Positions 51,583 through 60,774 are shown, numbered from the stretch's first letter. The stretch: DNA of 64,000 nucleotides from Pseudomonadota bacterium (GCA_018240425.1 JAFEFU010000071.1:248001-312000); one strand, 5' to 3'. The notes: generated by a model not told the origin, from the letters alone. Program-made: numbers and translations.

Positions 51583-53247
51583 TCAGGCGTTGCCGCGCCA
51601 GGTGATGCGTCCGCCGGCGATGGTCATGGCCACCGACAGGCCGGCGATGGCGGCGGGATCAACACCTTCGACATCGCCGCTCAGCAGCGTCAGGTCGGCG
51701 GCCATGCCGGCGCGCAGGGTTCCGGTGATCCCCTCGCTGTGGGCGGCCCAGGCACCCCCCGCCGTATAGGCGTGCAGCGTCTCGTGCAGGCTGACGCGCT
51801 GGTCGGTGGCGCCGGGCGCGGTGAAGGGCCGCCGCGTCATCGCCGCCTGAATCCCGCGCATGACCGAAATGTCCGTCACCGGCCAGTCCGAGGCAAAGGC
51901 CAGGGCCGCCCCCCCTTCGGCCAGCGTCCGGCACAGATAGCTGTCCTTCAGCCGGTCCAGCCCGATGGTGTGGATCGTCGGTTCCAGCCCGAAGTCCATC
52001 GCTCCGGGCGCATGGACCGGCTGGACCGAGGCGGTGATCCCCAGGGCCCCGAGGCGCGGAATGTCGGCCGGGTCGATCATCTCGATATGCTCGATCCGGT
52101 GGCGGCTGTCGCGCCGCCCGTTGGCCTTCTGCGCCGCCTCGTAGCCGTCGATGGTGGTGCGCACCGCCCCGTCGCCGATCGCGTGGACGGCGATCTGCAG
52201 GCCGCGCCGGTCGGCCTCGGTGGCGATGGCGTTGAAGCGCGCGGGCGGGAACAGCGGCTCGGACCGGTGGCCGGGATGGCCCGGATAGTCGTCCAGCCGA
52301 TAGGCGGTGCGGCTGTCCACCACCCCGTCCATGAACATCTTGACGAAGCCCGACGACAGCCAGGTGTCGGCAAACTGCCGCCTCATCTCGTCCGCGCGGT
52401 CCAGATCGGCCAGATCCATGTGCGGCTTGAAGTGGAAGGGCACCTTGACCCGCGCGGTCAGGCCTCCGGCCTTGCGCAGGCCGTCCAGCAGTTGAAGCGT
52501 GTAGAGGTTGCCGTCCATGTTCACCATCGAGGTGATGCCGTGGCGCGCGCAGTGGGCCAGCCCCGCCGCGACCTTGGCCCGGTCGATGGCCTGCTCGGCC
52601 TCGGCGGGCCAGGGCGAGGGTTCGCCCCCGGTGGCGATCCCCAGGTTCAGCCGCGCTTCGCCGCCAAGGGCGATGACCGGGGCAAAGGCCTCGAACTCGC
52701 GCAATTCGCCGGTCGCCAGGCCGTCGGCACCCATCACCACCTCGTGGCCGTGCGGCATGGGCGCGCCGTTCAGGATGCCCGCCGCCCGCAGCGCCGCCGT
52801 ATTGGCCCAGACCGTGTGGTGATCGTGGGCAGTGATCGCGATCGGCCGGTCGGCGATCACCGCGTCGAGGTCGTGCCGGCTCATCGGATGGTCCAGCATC
52901 GCGTAATGGCCGCCCTGCGCCATCAGCAAGGGCCGTTCGGGGTGCTGCGCCGCAAAGGCGCGGAACGCCTGTGCCAGCGGCCCCGCCCCCTCGACCCCGC
53001 CCAGTTGCAGATGCGCCAGCTCGGCGCCGCCGAGGACCAGATGCAGGTGGCTTTCGACGAAACCGGGCAGCAGCGTCGCGCCCCGGCAGTCGATCACCTC
53101 GGTCTGCGGCCCGGCCAGCGCCTCGATGGGCGCGCGGGCGCCGAGCGCCAGGATCGTCTCGCCCGCCAGGGCGATGGCGGCGGCGCGCGGCCGGGCCGGG
53201 TCCATCGTCAGGATGCGGGCATTGGTCAGGATCAGGCTGGGGGACAT
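51583..53247 (-). CDS. Amidohydrolase family protein (YtcJ-like)
   Basis: 554 residues, typical of the YtcJ branch of metal-dependent amidohydrolases. It begins PSLILTNARILTMDPARP, has the metal His pair in LPGFVESHLHL near residue 68, the barrel His residues in IAVHAIGDGAV and SRHRIEHIEMI, and the final Asp in LAFASDWPVTD near 452. It ends with the usual AGMAADLTLLSGD strand. Substrates of the branch are mostly unknown amides. The ATG at 53247 fits the family start. Confidence 0.87.
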   Translation of the reverse strand: MSPSLILTNARILTMDPARPRAAAIALAGETILALGARAPIEALAGPQTEVIDCRGATLLPGFVESHLHLVLGGAELAHLQLGGVEGAGPLAQAFRAFAAQHPERPLLMAQGGHYAMLDHPMSRHDLDAVIADRPIAITAHDHHTVWANTAALRAAGILNGAPMPHGHEVVMGADGLATGELREFEAFAPVIALGGEARLNLGIATGGEPSPWPAEAEQAIDRAKVAAGLAHCARHGITSMVNMDGNLYTLQLLDGLRKAGGLTARVKVPFHFKPHMDLADLDRADEMRRQFADTWLSSGFVKMFMDGVVDSRTAYRLDDYPGHPGHRSEPLFPPARFNAIATEADRRGLQIAVHAIGDGAVRTTIDGYEAAQKANGRRDSRHRIEHIEMIDPADIPRLGALGITASVQPVHAPGAMDFGLEPTIHTIGLDRLKDSYLCRTLAEGGAALAFASDWPVTDISVMRGIQAAMTRRPFTAPGATDQRVSLHETLHAYTAGGAWAAHSEGITGTLRAGMAADLTLLSGDVEGVDPAAIAGLSVAMTIAGGRITWRGNA

Positions 53248-53321
53248 GGCGGCCTCGGAAGATGTGATCAAATTCCCGCCCAAGCTGGCGCAATCCGGCA
53301 GCGCCGGCAAGTCCCGCCGCG

Positions 53322-54500
53322 TCAGAACGCGTCGAAAAGCGCCCGCGTCGGCCAGGCGTCTGCCGGCAGGCCCAGGCGGATCTGCTCGGTCTGCACCGCT
53401 TCACGCGTCAGTTCGCCGAGGATGCCGTCGATGCGCCCCACATCATGCCCGCGCGCCGCCAGCTTCTGCTGAAGCGCCTTGATCTGGCCGGCGTCCAGCC
53501 CCGGATCGGGTCGGCGCGGGTCAAGTGGCGGCGCCCCGTCCAGCCGCGTCGCGAAATAGGCGGCGGTGGTGGCATAGACGAAACTCTTGTTCCAGTTGAA
53601 GTAAATCCGGTAGTTCGGATAGGCCATGAAGGCCGGCCCGTGCCGCCCCATCGGCAGAAGGACCGATCCCTCCAGTTGCGGCGACAGGCGGCCATTGCGG
53701 GCCTTGACCCCCATCGCCTGCCATTGCGCGACAGGCAGGCTGTGGTTGAGGCCGGTCTGCGCCCAGTCCAGCCCCCCGGGCACCGTGATCTCCTGCAACC
53801 ACGGCTCGCCCGCGCGCCAGCCGAAGCCATGCAGCATCCGCGCCGCCGACATCAGCGCGTCGTCGGCCGACCGGCGCACGTCCACGCGCCCGTCGCCGTC
53901 GCCATCCGTCCCGTTCCTGATCACGTCGGCGGGCAGCATCTGGAACTGCCCGATCTCGCCGGCCCAGGCGCCCACCGTACGGTCCGGGTCGAACTGGCCC
54001 CTCTCGTACAGGTCCAGCGCAGCGAAGATTTGCGGGCGGAACAGCTCGGGCCGGCGGCAGTCGTGGGCGAGTGTCACCAGCGCATTCAGCGTCGGTGTCG
54101 TGCCCTGAAAGCCGCCGAAGTCCGTCTCCAACCCCCAGTAGGCGGCCAGCACCCCGGCGGGAATGCCATAGTCCTCGTCGATGCGCGCAAAGGTCGCCCG
54201 ATGGGCGGCAATCTTCTTACGGCCCGCCGCAAGGCGCGAGGATGACACCTTGTCGGCAAGAAAACTCAGGAAATTCTTGCGAAAGACCGCCTGCCCGCGA
54301 TCGAGTTTCAGCACATGGCCGTCCTGCCGCACATCGGCAAAGAACCTCTCGACCGTCGGCCGGTCGTGGCCGCGGGCCATCGCCTCGGCGCGCAACCCGT
54401 CGACAAAGCCGGCGAACGGGCCACCGCAGCCCTGCGCGGCGAGCAGCGGATGGGCGCTCAGGCACAGGCCAAGGACGGTGGCCAGGATGGGCAGACGCAT
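53322..54500 (-). CDS. Lytic murein transglycosylase (MltB-like)
   Basis: 392 residues with a signal peptide (MRLPILATVLGLCLSAHPLL then AA). The SLT fold carries the catalytic Glu in AAYWGLETDFGGFQG near residue 125 and the motif AGEIGQFQMLPADVIRNGTDGDGDG near 180-205. A C-terminal PG_binding_1 domain lies near 325-390 (IKALQQKLAARGHDVGRIDG). It cleaves peptidoglycan to 1,6-anhydro products in the periplasm. No lipobox is evident, so it is soluble rather than lipid-anchored. Confidence 0.9.
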   Translation of the reverse strand: MRLPILATVLGLCLSAHPLLAAQGCGGPFAGFVDGLRAEAMARGHDRPTVERFFADVRQDGHVLKLDRGQAVFRKNFLSFLADKVSSSRLAAGRKKIAAHRATFARIDEDYGIPAGVLAAYWGLETDFGGFQGTTPTLNALVTLAHDCRRPELFRPQIFAALDLYERGQFDPDRTVGAWAGEIGQFQMLPADVIRNGTDGDGDGRVDVRRSADDALMSAARMLHGFGWRAGEPWLQEITVPGGLDWAQTGLNHSLPVAQWQAMGVKARNGRLSPQLEGSVLLPMGRHGPAFMAYPNYRIYFNWNKSFVYATTAAYFATRLDGAPPLDPRRPDPGLDAGQIKALQQKLAARGHDVGRIDGILGELTREAVQTEQIRLGLPADAWPTRALFDAF

Positions 54501-54646
54501 GACGAAACACCTTCGCGGACGGGAGCGGACGCCCGAACCCTAAGGGCCTGTGGCCCGCGGTCAACCGCCGATCGCGCCGGACTTGCCGCCCGCGGGGGTT
54601 GAACTCCGGGCCCAAGTCACCAGATTGATAAACAATCTTCGACGTT

Positions 54647-54662
54647 TGGCACAAAAATTGCC
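54647..54662 (+). promoter_or_regulatory. Sigma-54-like promoter
   Basis: TGGCAC-AAAAA-TTGCC keeps the exact GG-to-GC spacing of the -24/-12 consensus (TGGCACG-N4-TTGC). It lies about 80 bases before the unknown gene at 54743, inside an AT-rich gap that also holds the dyad GATTG-ATAAA-CAATC (54623-54637). Confidence 0.45.
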
Positions 54663-54742
54663 ATACTATTCACAGATTTGAGCCCAAGGTTGATTTCAAG
54701 GCGGCGGGGTTCAGGCTGAATCCGCCGGGAGGGTTTCGGACC

Positions 54743-55093
54743 ATGTCGGATTTTCTGTCACGCGAGGTCAGGGCGGAACTGGACGAGGCGCGCAGGGCAA
54801 AGCTGCGCAAACGCTCTCGCCTGCGGGTCAGCGACGGCGCCGAGACCTATCCGATCCTGCGGCTCCTCCCCGAAGGCTTCACGCTCGACGCCGCCGAGGT
54901 CGCGCATCTGCGCGGGCTGGTCGATGTCTATGACGGCAGCCGCCACCTGTCGCAGTGCCTGATCGTGGCCTCCGACATCGAAGGGGGCGAACTGATCTGC
55001 CGGATGAAATGGTCCACGGCGGCGCGCACCACCCCGCCTGTGGATTACGAGCGCGACGAAAGCGCGCCGACCGGGTATCTGCCCGGCCATTGA
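54743..55093 (+). CDS. Small conserved-looking hypothetical protein
   Basis: 116 residues with no signal peptide or membrane segment. A charged helix (SREVRAELDEARRAKLRKRS) precedes a compact alpha/beta part with VSDGAETYPILRLLPEGFTL, VDVYDGSRHLSQCLIVASD and RMKWSTAARTTPPVDYERDE. The beta pattern loosely recalls a PilZ-like barrel, but the RxxxR and D/NxSxxG motifs are not clear, so I assign no function. It has its own AT-rich upstream gap with a sigma-54-like element, suggesting regulated expression. Confidence 0.7.
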   Translation: MSDFLSREVRAELDEARRAKLRKRSRLRVSDGAETYPILRLLPEGFTLDAAEVAHLRGLVDVYDGSRHLSQCLIVASDIEGGELICRMKWSTAARTTPPVDYERDESAPTGYLPGH

Positions 55094-55097
55094 CGCC

Positions 55098-55232
55098 TCA
55101 GGGTGCCGGCACCGGCGAGGTTGCGGCAGGCACCAGCGGATCGACCGATGGCGGCCGCAGGCGGTAGATCACGATCGCCGCCAGCGCCAGCGCCAGAAGT
55201 GCCAGAGCGTATCGCCTGGGCATCCGCCTCAT
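55098..55232 (-). CDS. Small single-helix membrane protein
   Basis: 44 residues: MRRMPRRYALALLALALAAI, ending in one hydrophobic helix followed by a Pro/Ser/Ala-rich tail. Its ATG overlaps the stop of the aminotransferase upstream by two bases, so translational coupling is likely. No ribosome site of its own is evident. Too short for firm similarity; the coupling and membrane pattern are the support. Confidence 0.5.
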   Translation of the reverse strand: MRRMPRRYALALLALALAAIVIYRLRPPSVDPLVPAATSPVPAP

Positions 55233-56401
55233 TGCAGGTCGGCGAACGCCTCCTGCAGGCGCGCGACCGCGTCCGTCACCCGCGACCGCTGCGTCGCCAG
55301 GTTGAAGCGCAGGAAGCTTTCGCCGCCCGATCCGAAGCTCGCTCCGTGGTTGGCGGCGATCCGCGCGCCCTTCTCGACGCGGGCGGTGAACTCGGCCGGC
55401 TCCATGCCGGTTCCGGCAAAATCGACCCAGGCCAGATAGGTGGCCTCGAGGTTCATCGAGGCAAGGCCGGGAATGGTGGCCAGACCCTGATCGAAGACCC
55501 GGCGGTTGCCGTCGAGATAGGCCATCAGCTGGTCGACCCACTTCGCGCCCTCGGGCGAATAGGCGGCGGTGGCCATGTGCATGGCAAAGCTGTTGGGCGA
55601 CATGCCAAGCGCCATCATCCGCTGGGCGAAGATCTTGCGCAGCTTCTCGTCGGCGATGATCACGTTGCCGGCGTGGCAGCCGGCGATGTTGAAGGTCTTG
55701 GTGGTCGAGGTCATCATCACCAGCCGGTCAAGGATATCCGGTGCGGCCTTGGCCATGACCGTGTGCTTGCCCCCCGGAAAGACGAGGTCGTGGTGGATTT
55801 CGTCCGACACCAGGATCAGGTCGTGGCGCTTGCAGAAGTCCGCGACCCCGCGCAGTTCGTCCACCGTCCAGACCCGCCCGCCGGGATTGTGCGGCGAGCA
55901 GAGGATCATCATCTTCTCGGCCCCGGTCATCTGCGCATCCCAGGCCGCGAAGTCCATCACATAGCGGCCGTCCTCGGTCTTCAGCCGGCACTCGACAACC
56001 TTGCGGCCGCTGGCTTTGGTGACGCGGGCAAAGGCGTGATAGACCGGGGTCATCAGCACCACCCCGTCGCCGGGCCGGGTGAAGGCATCCAGGCACATCG
56101 AGGTGCCGTTCACCAGCCCGTGAGTGGTGAAGATCCACGACGGATCGACCGCCCAGCCGTGGCGGTTGGCCATCCACCAGCGGATCGCCTCGAGATAGGG
56201 CCGGTCGTCGCCGAAATAGCCGTAGATGCCGTGCGCCGCCATCTTCTCGACCGCGCGCTGCACGCAGGCCGGCGGCGCGAAGTCCATGTCGGCCACCCAC
56301 ATGGCGATGCCGTCGCCCGCAGGAACGCCATAGGTCGGCTCCATCATGTCCCACTTCGAGGAATGGGTTCCGCAACGGTCGATGATACGGTCGAAGTTCA
56401 T
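55229..56401 (-). CDS. MalY/PatB-family PLP aminotransferase (cystathionine beta-lyase type)
   Basis: 390 residues of the class I/II aminotransferase fold. It begins FDRIIDRCGTHSSKWDMM, the usual start of PatB proteins, and has ADMDFAPPACV, CSPHNPGGRVW, SDEIHHDLVFPG and the PLP Lys in TSTTKTFNIAGCHAG near residue 230. The expected activity is C-S lysis of cystathionine or cysteine conjugates; aminotransferase activity is the alternative. It is divergent from def across a 245-base AT-rich gap with a striking inverted repeat. Confidence 0.88.
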   Translation of the reverse strand: MNFDRIIDRCGTHSSKWDMMEPTYGVPAGDGIAMWVADMDFAPPACVQRAVEKMAAHGIYGYFGDDRPYLEAIRWWMANRHGWAVDPSWIFTTHGLVNGTSMCLDAFTRPGDGVVLMTPVYHAFARVTKASGRKVVECRLKTEDGRYVMDFAAWDAQMTGAEKMMILCSPHNPGGRVWTVDELRGVADFCKRHDLILVSDEIHHDLVFPGGKHTVMAKAAPDILDRLVMMTSTTKTFNIAGCHAGNVIIADEKLRKIFAQRMMALGMSPNSFAMHMATAAYSPEGAKWVDQLMAYLDGNRRVFDQGLATIPGLASMNLEATYLAWVDFAGTGMEPAEFTARVEKGARIAANHGASFGSGGESFLRFNLATQRSRVTDAVARLQEAFADLQ

Positions 56402-56542
56402 GGTGGCTCCGGTCTGGGAATGGCGTCACAGTGGATCATGCGGCGCGGCCGCGCAACCCTTGCGCCGCCCAATACAGCAAAGTAATCCGTTTCGCAATAG
56501 TGGAGTTTGGTGGTATCATTTTCTGTGTTTAATGCAATTCTT

Positions 56543-56586
56543 GGAACATTGTTGTTAATATTATTAATCACATAGAACAATGTTCC
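56543..56586. promoter_or_regulatory. Nested inverted repeats between the PatB-like gene and def
   Basis: GGAACATTGTT (56543-56553) and AACAATGTTCC (56576-56586) are perfect inverted copies. Each is itself near-palindromic around GAACA-W-TGTTC, with centres 31 bp (three helical turns) apart, and between them lies TTAATA-T-TATTAA. A twin operator for a dimeric regulator is the simplest reading; the regulator is unknown. Confidence 0.5.
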
Positions 56587-56646
56587 CAGTCGCCAACCCA
56601 TCCGCGCGCCATTGCGGAAAATCCTGCCTTGGCCTACATCGGACCC

Positions 56647-57168
56647 ATGACCCTGCGCCCGATCCTCATCCATCCCGACCCAAGGCTCAAGAAGGTGTGC
56701 GATCCCGTGGCCGAGGTGACGGACGAGCTGCGCGTCGCCGCCGCCGACATGCTCGAGACGATGTATGACGCGCCCGGCGTCGGCCTCGCCGCCCCGCAGG
56801 TCGGGCTGACCAAGCGGCTCTTCGTCATGGACTGCATCAAGGACCCCGAGGCAGCGCCCCGCCCGATCGTCCTCTTCAACCCCGAGATCACCTGGACCTC
56901 CGAGGCGCGCAATGTCTACGAGGAGGGGTGCCTCTCGATCCCCGAGCAATATGCCGAGGTCGAGCGCCCTGCCGAAGTCCGGGTCCGCTGGCTGGGGCTG
57001 GACGGAGCGACGCACGAAGAGCATTTCGCGGGCCTCTGGGCCACCTGCGCCCAGCACGAGATCGACCATCTCGACGGCAGGCTCTTCATCGACTACCTGT
57101 CGCCGCTTAAGCGCCAGCTCATCACCCGCAAGATGGAAAAGCTGAAACGCGACCGGGCGCGCGGCTGA
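56647..57168 (+). CDS. def: Peptide deformylase
   Basis: 173 residues. It removes the formyl group from new proteins. All three motifs are present: [10 protein letters not shown] near residue 45, EGCLSIPEQ near 97 with the metal Cys, and the metal-binding HEIDHLDG near 139 with the catalytic Glu. The ATG at 56647 was chosen; an upstream TTG adds six residues only. One base separates it from a degenerate paralogue, and fmt follows. Confidence 0.96.
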   Translation: MTLRPILIHPDPRLKKVCDPVAEVTDELRVAAADMLETMYDAPGVGLAAPQVGLTKRLFVMDCIKDPEAAPRPIVLFNPEITWTSEARNVYEEGCLSIPEQYAEVERPAEVRVRWLGLDGATHEEHFAGLWATCAQHEIDHLDGRLFIDYLSPLKRQLITRKMEKLKRDRARG

Positions 57169-57169
57169 G

Positions 57170-57673
57170 ATGGCGGTGCGCCCCTTCGTCCCCTGGCCCG
57201 ACAGGCGCCTGCGCACCCCGGCCGATCCGGTGGCCTCGGTCACCGAGACCGTGCGCATGATCTGGGACGACATGGTCGAGACGATGGACGCCATGCCCGG
57301 CGTCGGCCTGGCCGCCCCGCAGATCGGCATCATGCTGCGCCTCGCGGTCGTCGATGCCTCGGACCGGCGCGGGCAGGCGGTGCGCATGGCCAACCCCGAG
57401 GTCCTTCACGCCTCGGTCCAGCTGCGCAGGCACGAGGAGGCCAGCCCCAACCTGCCCGGCGTCTCGGCGGTGATCGAGCGGCCGCGCGCCGTGACCGTCC
57501 GCTTCCTGAACGAGGAAGGCCAGACCGAGGACCGCGATTTCGTCGGCCTCTGGGCCACGTCGGTCCAGCACCAGATCGACCACCTGGACGGCCGGATGTA
57601 TCTCGACCACCTGTCACCCCTGCGCCGCAAGATGCTGGTGGCGCGCGCCGAAAAGCTGAGGCGGCAGGGATGA
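57170..57673 (+). CDS. Peptide deformylase-like protein, catalytically degenerate
   Basis: 167 residues, clearly a def paralogue: [10 protein letters not shown] is intact near residue 44. The EGCLS motif has become [10 protein letters not shown], removing the metal-ligand Cys, and HEIDH has become HQIDH, removing the catalytic Glu. It is thus predicted inactive as a deformylase. It lies one base after def and overlaps fmt by four bases, so it is co-expressed with the active enzyme and may regulate or bind ribosomes or def. The reading frame is undisturbed, arguing for selection. Confidence 0.85.
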   Translation: MAVRPFVPWPDRRLRTPADPVASVTETVRMIWDDMVETMDAMPGVGLAAPQIGIMLRLAVVDASDRRGQAVRMANPEVLHASVQLRRHEEASPNLPGVSAVIERPRAVTVRFLNEEGQTEDRDFVGLWATSVQHQIDHLDGRMYLDHLSPLRRKMLVARAEKLRRQG

Positions 57674-58566
57674 GGGTCGTGTTCATGGGCACGCCGGACT
57701 TCGCGGTTCCGGCCTTGCGCGCCGTCGCCGCGCGCCACGAGGTCTGCGCCGTCTACTGCCAGCCGCCCCGCCCCGCCGGCCGCGGCCAGGCCGACCGCAA
57801 GTCGCCCGTCCAGGCCGCCGCCGAGGCGCTTGGCCTGCCGGTCAGCCATCCCGCGACCTTCCGCGATCCCGCCGACATCGCCGCTTTCGCCGCCCTCGGC
57901 GCCGAAGTGGCGGTGGTGGTGGCCTACGGGCTGATCCTGCCCGCGCCCCTGCTGTCGGCACCGGCGATGGGCTGCCTCAACATCCACGCCTCGCTTCTGC
58001 CGCGCTGGCGCGGCGCGGCCCCCATCCACCGCGCGGTGATGGCCGGCGACCGGGAAACCGGCATCTCGATCATGCAGATGGACGAGGGGCTGGACACCGG
58101 GCCGGTGCTGTTGCGCCAGGCCCTGCCGATCGGGCCCGAGGAGACGACCGCCGACCTGCACGACCGGCTGGCCGCCCTTGGCGCGCAACTGATCCTGTCG
58201 GCGCTCGACGGTATCCGCTTCGTCCCGCGCACGCCGCAACCGGCCGAGGGCGTCACCTACGCCGCCAAGATCGCCAAGGCCGAGGCTCGGATCGACTGGA
58301 CCCGCCCGGCCGACGAGATCGACCGCCAGATCCGCGGCCTTTCGCCCTTTCCCGGCGCCTGGTGCATGGCCGGGGGCGAGCGGCTGAAACTCCTGCGCTC
58401 GCGCCTGGCACCCGGCTTGGGCCAGCCGGGGCAAGTGCTCTCCGGCCTGACTGTTGCCTGCGGCGCCGGCGCGGTCGAGATCCTCGCCGCCCAGCGCGAG
58501 GGCAAGCGGCCGGTGGCGGCCGAGGAACTCCTGCGCGGCCTGACCCTGCCCGAACGGCTGGCCTGA
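57670..58566 (+). CDS. fmt: Methionyl-tRNA formyltransferase
   Basis: 298 residues. It formylates initiator Met-tRNA. The start [18 protein letters not shown], the folate-binding/catalytic core [20 protein letters not shown] near residue 105 and the [10 protein letters not shown] block near 138 are standard. The C-terminal tRNA-binding domain is somewhat short. It starts within the ATGA overlap of the deformylase-like gene, completing a formylation/deformylation operon. Confidence 0.96.
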   Translation: MRVVFMGTPDFAVPALRAVAARHEVCAVYCQPPRPAGRGQADRKSPVQAAAEALGLPVSHPATFRDPADIAAFAALGAEVAVVVAYGLILPAPLLSAPAMGCLNIHASLLPRWRGAAPIHRAVMAGDRETGISIMQMDEGLDTGPVLLRQALPIGPEETTADLHDRLAALGAQLILSALDGIRFVPRTPQPAEGVTYAAKIAKAEARIDWTRPADEIDRQIRGLSPFPGAWCMAGGERLKLLRSRLAPGLGQPGQVLSGLTVACGAGAVEILAAQREGKRPVAAEELLRGLTLPERLA

Positions 58567-58589
58567 CCGCCCAGGCCCGGCGGGCGGCG

Positions 58590-59063
58590 TCAGCGGGCGC
58601 CTGCGGCCCGGCCCGCCTTGAAGGGCGCCATGCCCGCGCGGGCCAGCGCATCGGCGCGTTCGTTTTCCTCGTGGCCGGCGTGGCCCTTGATCCATTTCCA
58701 GATCACCTTGTGGCGCGCCTGCGCCTGGTCCAGCCGCTGCCACAGATCGACATTCTTGACCGGCTTGCCGTCGGCGGTGCGCCATCCGTTGCGCTTCCAG
58801 CCGTGGATCCACTGGCCGACGCCGTTCTTCACATAGGCGCTGTCGGTGACGACCGTGATCGCCGCCGCCCTGCCCAGGGCCTCGAGCGCCGAGATCGCGG
58901 CCAGAAGTTCCATCCGGTTGTTGGTGGTCGCGGCCTCGCCGCCCTGAAGCTCGCGCTCCTTGACCACCTGCCCGCCCTCACGCGCGATCAGCAGCGCCCC
59001 CCAGCCGCCGGGGCCGGGATTGCCGGAGCAGGCCCCGTCGGTATAGGCGAAAAACTCGGGCAT
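58590..59063 (-). CDS. rnhA: Ribonuclease HI
   Basis: 157 residues. It degrades RNA in RNA-DNA hybrids. The four catalytic acidic residues are visible in [18 protein letters not shown] near residue 8, [10 protein letters not shown] near 48, [11 protein letters not shown] near 70 and [11 protein letters not shown] near 134. I chose ATG 59063, which puts the first strand at the N-terminus. It converges with fmt and follows ispH on the same strand with repeat copy D between. Confidence 0.96.
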   Translation of the reverse strand: MPEFFAYTDGACSGNPGPGGWGALLIAREGGQVVKERELQGGEAATTNNRMELLAAISALEALGRAAAITVVTDSAYVKNGVGQWIHGWKRNGWRTADGKPVKNVDLWQRLDQAQARHKVIWKWIKGHAGHEENERADALARAGMAPFKAGRAAGAR

Positions 59064-59090
59064 CTCGGATCCTGCCCTTTCACTCTGGTC

Positions 59091-59129
59091 CAAATATCCT
59101 CGGGGGTGTGGGGGGTGAAGCCCCCCACT
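59091..59129 (+). repeat. Intergenic hairpin repeat, copy D
   Basis: CAAATATCCTCGGGGGTGTG leads to an 8-bp stem GTGGGGGG/CCCCCCAC (59108-59115 and 59121-59128) with a 5-base loop. Compared with copies A-C the stem bases differ on both arms in a compensating way. It lies between ispH and rnhA. Confidence 0.7.
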
Positions 59130-59130
59130 G

Positions 59131-60081
59131 TCAAGCCGGTTCCCGAAGGACGCGCGGCACCTTGAACTCGACGCGCTCGCGCGCCGTCTCGACCAGTTCG
59201 ACCGTGACTTCGTAGCGGGCGCGGAAGGCGTCCATCACCTCGTCCACCAGCACCTCGGGCGCGCTTGCGCCGGCGGTCACGCCGACCGCGGCCACCCCCT
59301 CGAGCGCCCGCCAGTCGATGTCGCCCGCGCGCTGGACCAGCTGGGCATGGGCGCAGCCCGCGGCTTTTCCCACCTCGACCAGCCGGCGCGAGTTCGACGA
59401 ATTGGGTGCCCCGATCACCAGCAGCGCGCCGATCTTCGGCGCGATCGCCTTGACCGCTTCCTGGCGGTTGGTGGTGGCATAGCAGATGTCTTCCTTGTGC
59501 GGCCCGATGATCGCCGGAAACCGCGCCTTCAGCGCCGCGACGATCCCGGCGGTATCGTCCACCGACAGCGTCGTCTGGGTGATGAAGGCCAGCCGGCCCG
59601 GGTCGCGCGGCGCAATCCGGGCCACGTCGGCCACGGTCTCGACCAGGATCACCTCGCCCTCGGGCAGCTGCCCCATCGTGCCCAGCGTCTCGGGATGGCC
59701 GGCATGGCCGATCATCACCATCTGCAAGCCGTTCTCATGATGGCGCTCGGCCTCGATATGCACCTTCGAAACCAGCGGGCAGGTCGCATCGACAAACAGC
59801 ATCCCGCGGGCCCGCGCCTCGGCCGGCACCGCCTTGGGCACGCCGTGCGCGGAAAAGATCACCGGCCGGTCGGCGGGACAGTCGGCCAGCTCCTCGACAA
59901 AGACCGCGCCCTTGGCGCGCAACCCGTCCACCACGAAGCGGTTGTGGACGATCTCGTGGCGCACATAGACCGGCGCGCCCCACTTCTCGATCGCCATCTC
60001 GACGATCTTGATCGCCCGGTCCACGCCCGCGCAGAAGCCGCGCGGCGCGGCCAGATAGAGTGTCAGCGGCGATCTGGCCAT
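59131..60081 (-). CDS. ispH: 4-hydroxy-3-methylbut-2-enyl diphosphate reductase
   Basis: 316 residues. Last enzyme of the MEP isoprenoid pathway; it makes IPP and DMAPP with a [4Fe-4S] cluster. The three cluster Cys are in [12 protein letters not shown] near residue 17, [12 protein letters not shown] near 100 and [14 protein letters not shown] near 200, and the substrate motif is [12 protein letters not shown]. The start at 60081 matches the family. Upstream of rnhA, probably cotranscribed. Confidence 0.97.
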   Translation of the reverse strand: MARSPLTLYLAAPRGFCAGVDRAIKIVEMAIEKWGAPVYVRHEIVHNRFVVDGLRAKGAVFVEELADCPADRPVIFSAHGVPKAVPAEARARGMLFVDATCPLVSKVHIEAERHHENGLQMVMIGHAGHPETLGTMGQLPEGEVILVETVADVARIAPRDPGRLAFITQTTLSVDDTAGIVAALKARFPAIIGPHKEDICYATTNRQEAVKAIAPKIGALLVIGAPNSSNSRRLVEVGKAAGCAHAQLVQRAGDIDWRALEGVAAVGVTAGASAPEVLVDEVMDAFRARYEVTVELVETARERVEFKVPRVLREPA

Positions 60082-60177
60082 ATTGGATCATCCCGGAAGA
60101 ACCGGGCCGGTTTAGGCACCGAAGCGGCGATCGCTGTCAAGCCTCTGCATCCCCATGCCGGACCGACAGCCGCCCCC

Positions 60178-60774
60178 CTACTCCTCGGCCGAGGCCGGAG
60201 CCGACGCGGCGGCCGGTGCCGGCGTGTGCGTCTCGGTCCGCGGTTCGCGCGGCGGGCGGCCGATGACATCGCGGAGCGCGTCCAGCTCGATGAAGTTGTC
60301 GGCCTGGCGGCGCAGTTCGTCGGCGATCATCGGCGGCTGCGAGCGGATGGTCGAGACGACCGATACCCGCACCCCCTGGCGCTGGAGATTCTCGACCAGC
60401 GCGCGGAAGTCGCCATCGCCCGAGAAGAGCACGATGTGGTCCACCCGCGAGGCAAGCTGCATGGCGTCGACCGTCAGCTCGACCTCCATGTTGCCCTTGA
60501 CCTTCCGCCGCCCCTGGCTGTCGGTGTATTCACGGGCCGGTTTCGTGACCATCGTGAACCCGTTGTAGTTCAGCCAGTCGACCAGCGGCCGGATCGGCGA
60601 GTAGTCGTCGTTCTCGAGCAGGGCCGTATAGTAGAACGCGCGCAAGAGCTTCGAGCGCCTCTCGAACTCCTGCCGGAGGAGCTTGTAATCGATATCAAAC
60701 CCCAATGCCTTTGCCGCGGCATAGAGGTTGGACCCGTCGATGAACAGCGCGAGCCGTTCGTCCTTGTAGAACAT
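60178..60774 (-). CDS. NYN-domain (LabA/DUF88-type) protein
   Basis: 198 residues with a PIN-like NYN fold. Acidic catalytic candidates are in LALFIDGSNLYAAAK near residue 11, VELTVDAMQL near 98 and VLFSGDGDFRALVE near 117. Family members are putative RNA-cleaving enzymes. The last 30 residues are Pro/Ala/Thr-rich and disordered. It has an AAAGGG ribosome site and is divergent from folK across 110 bases. Confidence 0.87.
   Translation of the reverse strand: MFYKDERLALFIDGSNLYAAAKALGFDIDYKLLRQEFERRSKLLRAFYYTALLENDDYSPIRPLVDWLNYNGFTMVTKPAREYTDSQGRRKVKGNMEVELTVDAMQLASRVDHIVLFSGDGDFRALVENLQRQGVRVSVVSTIRSQPPMIADELRRQADNFIELDALRDVIGRPPREPRTETHTPAPAAASAPASAEE

Noticed and set aside
54625..54637. 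FNR box in TTGATAAACAATC
   Set aside because: The right half does not match ATCAA; it is better described as the dyad GATTG-N5-CAATC.
56555..56567. CtrA site in TTAATATTATTAA
   Set aside because: The two TTAA halves are five, not seven, bases apart and the final C is missing.
56575..56585. LexA (SOS) box reading of GAACAATGTTC
   Set aside because: Spacing does not fit either the GAAC-N4-GTTC or the GTTC-N7-GTTC form known for alphaproteobacteria.
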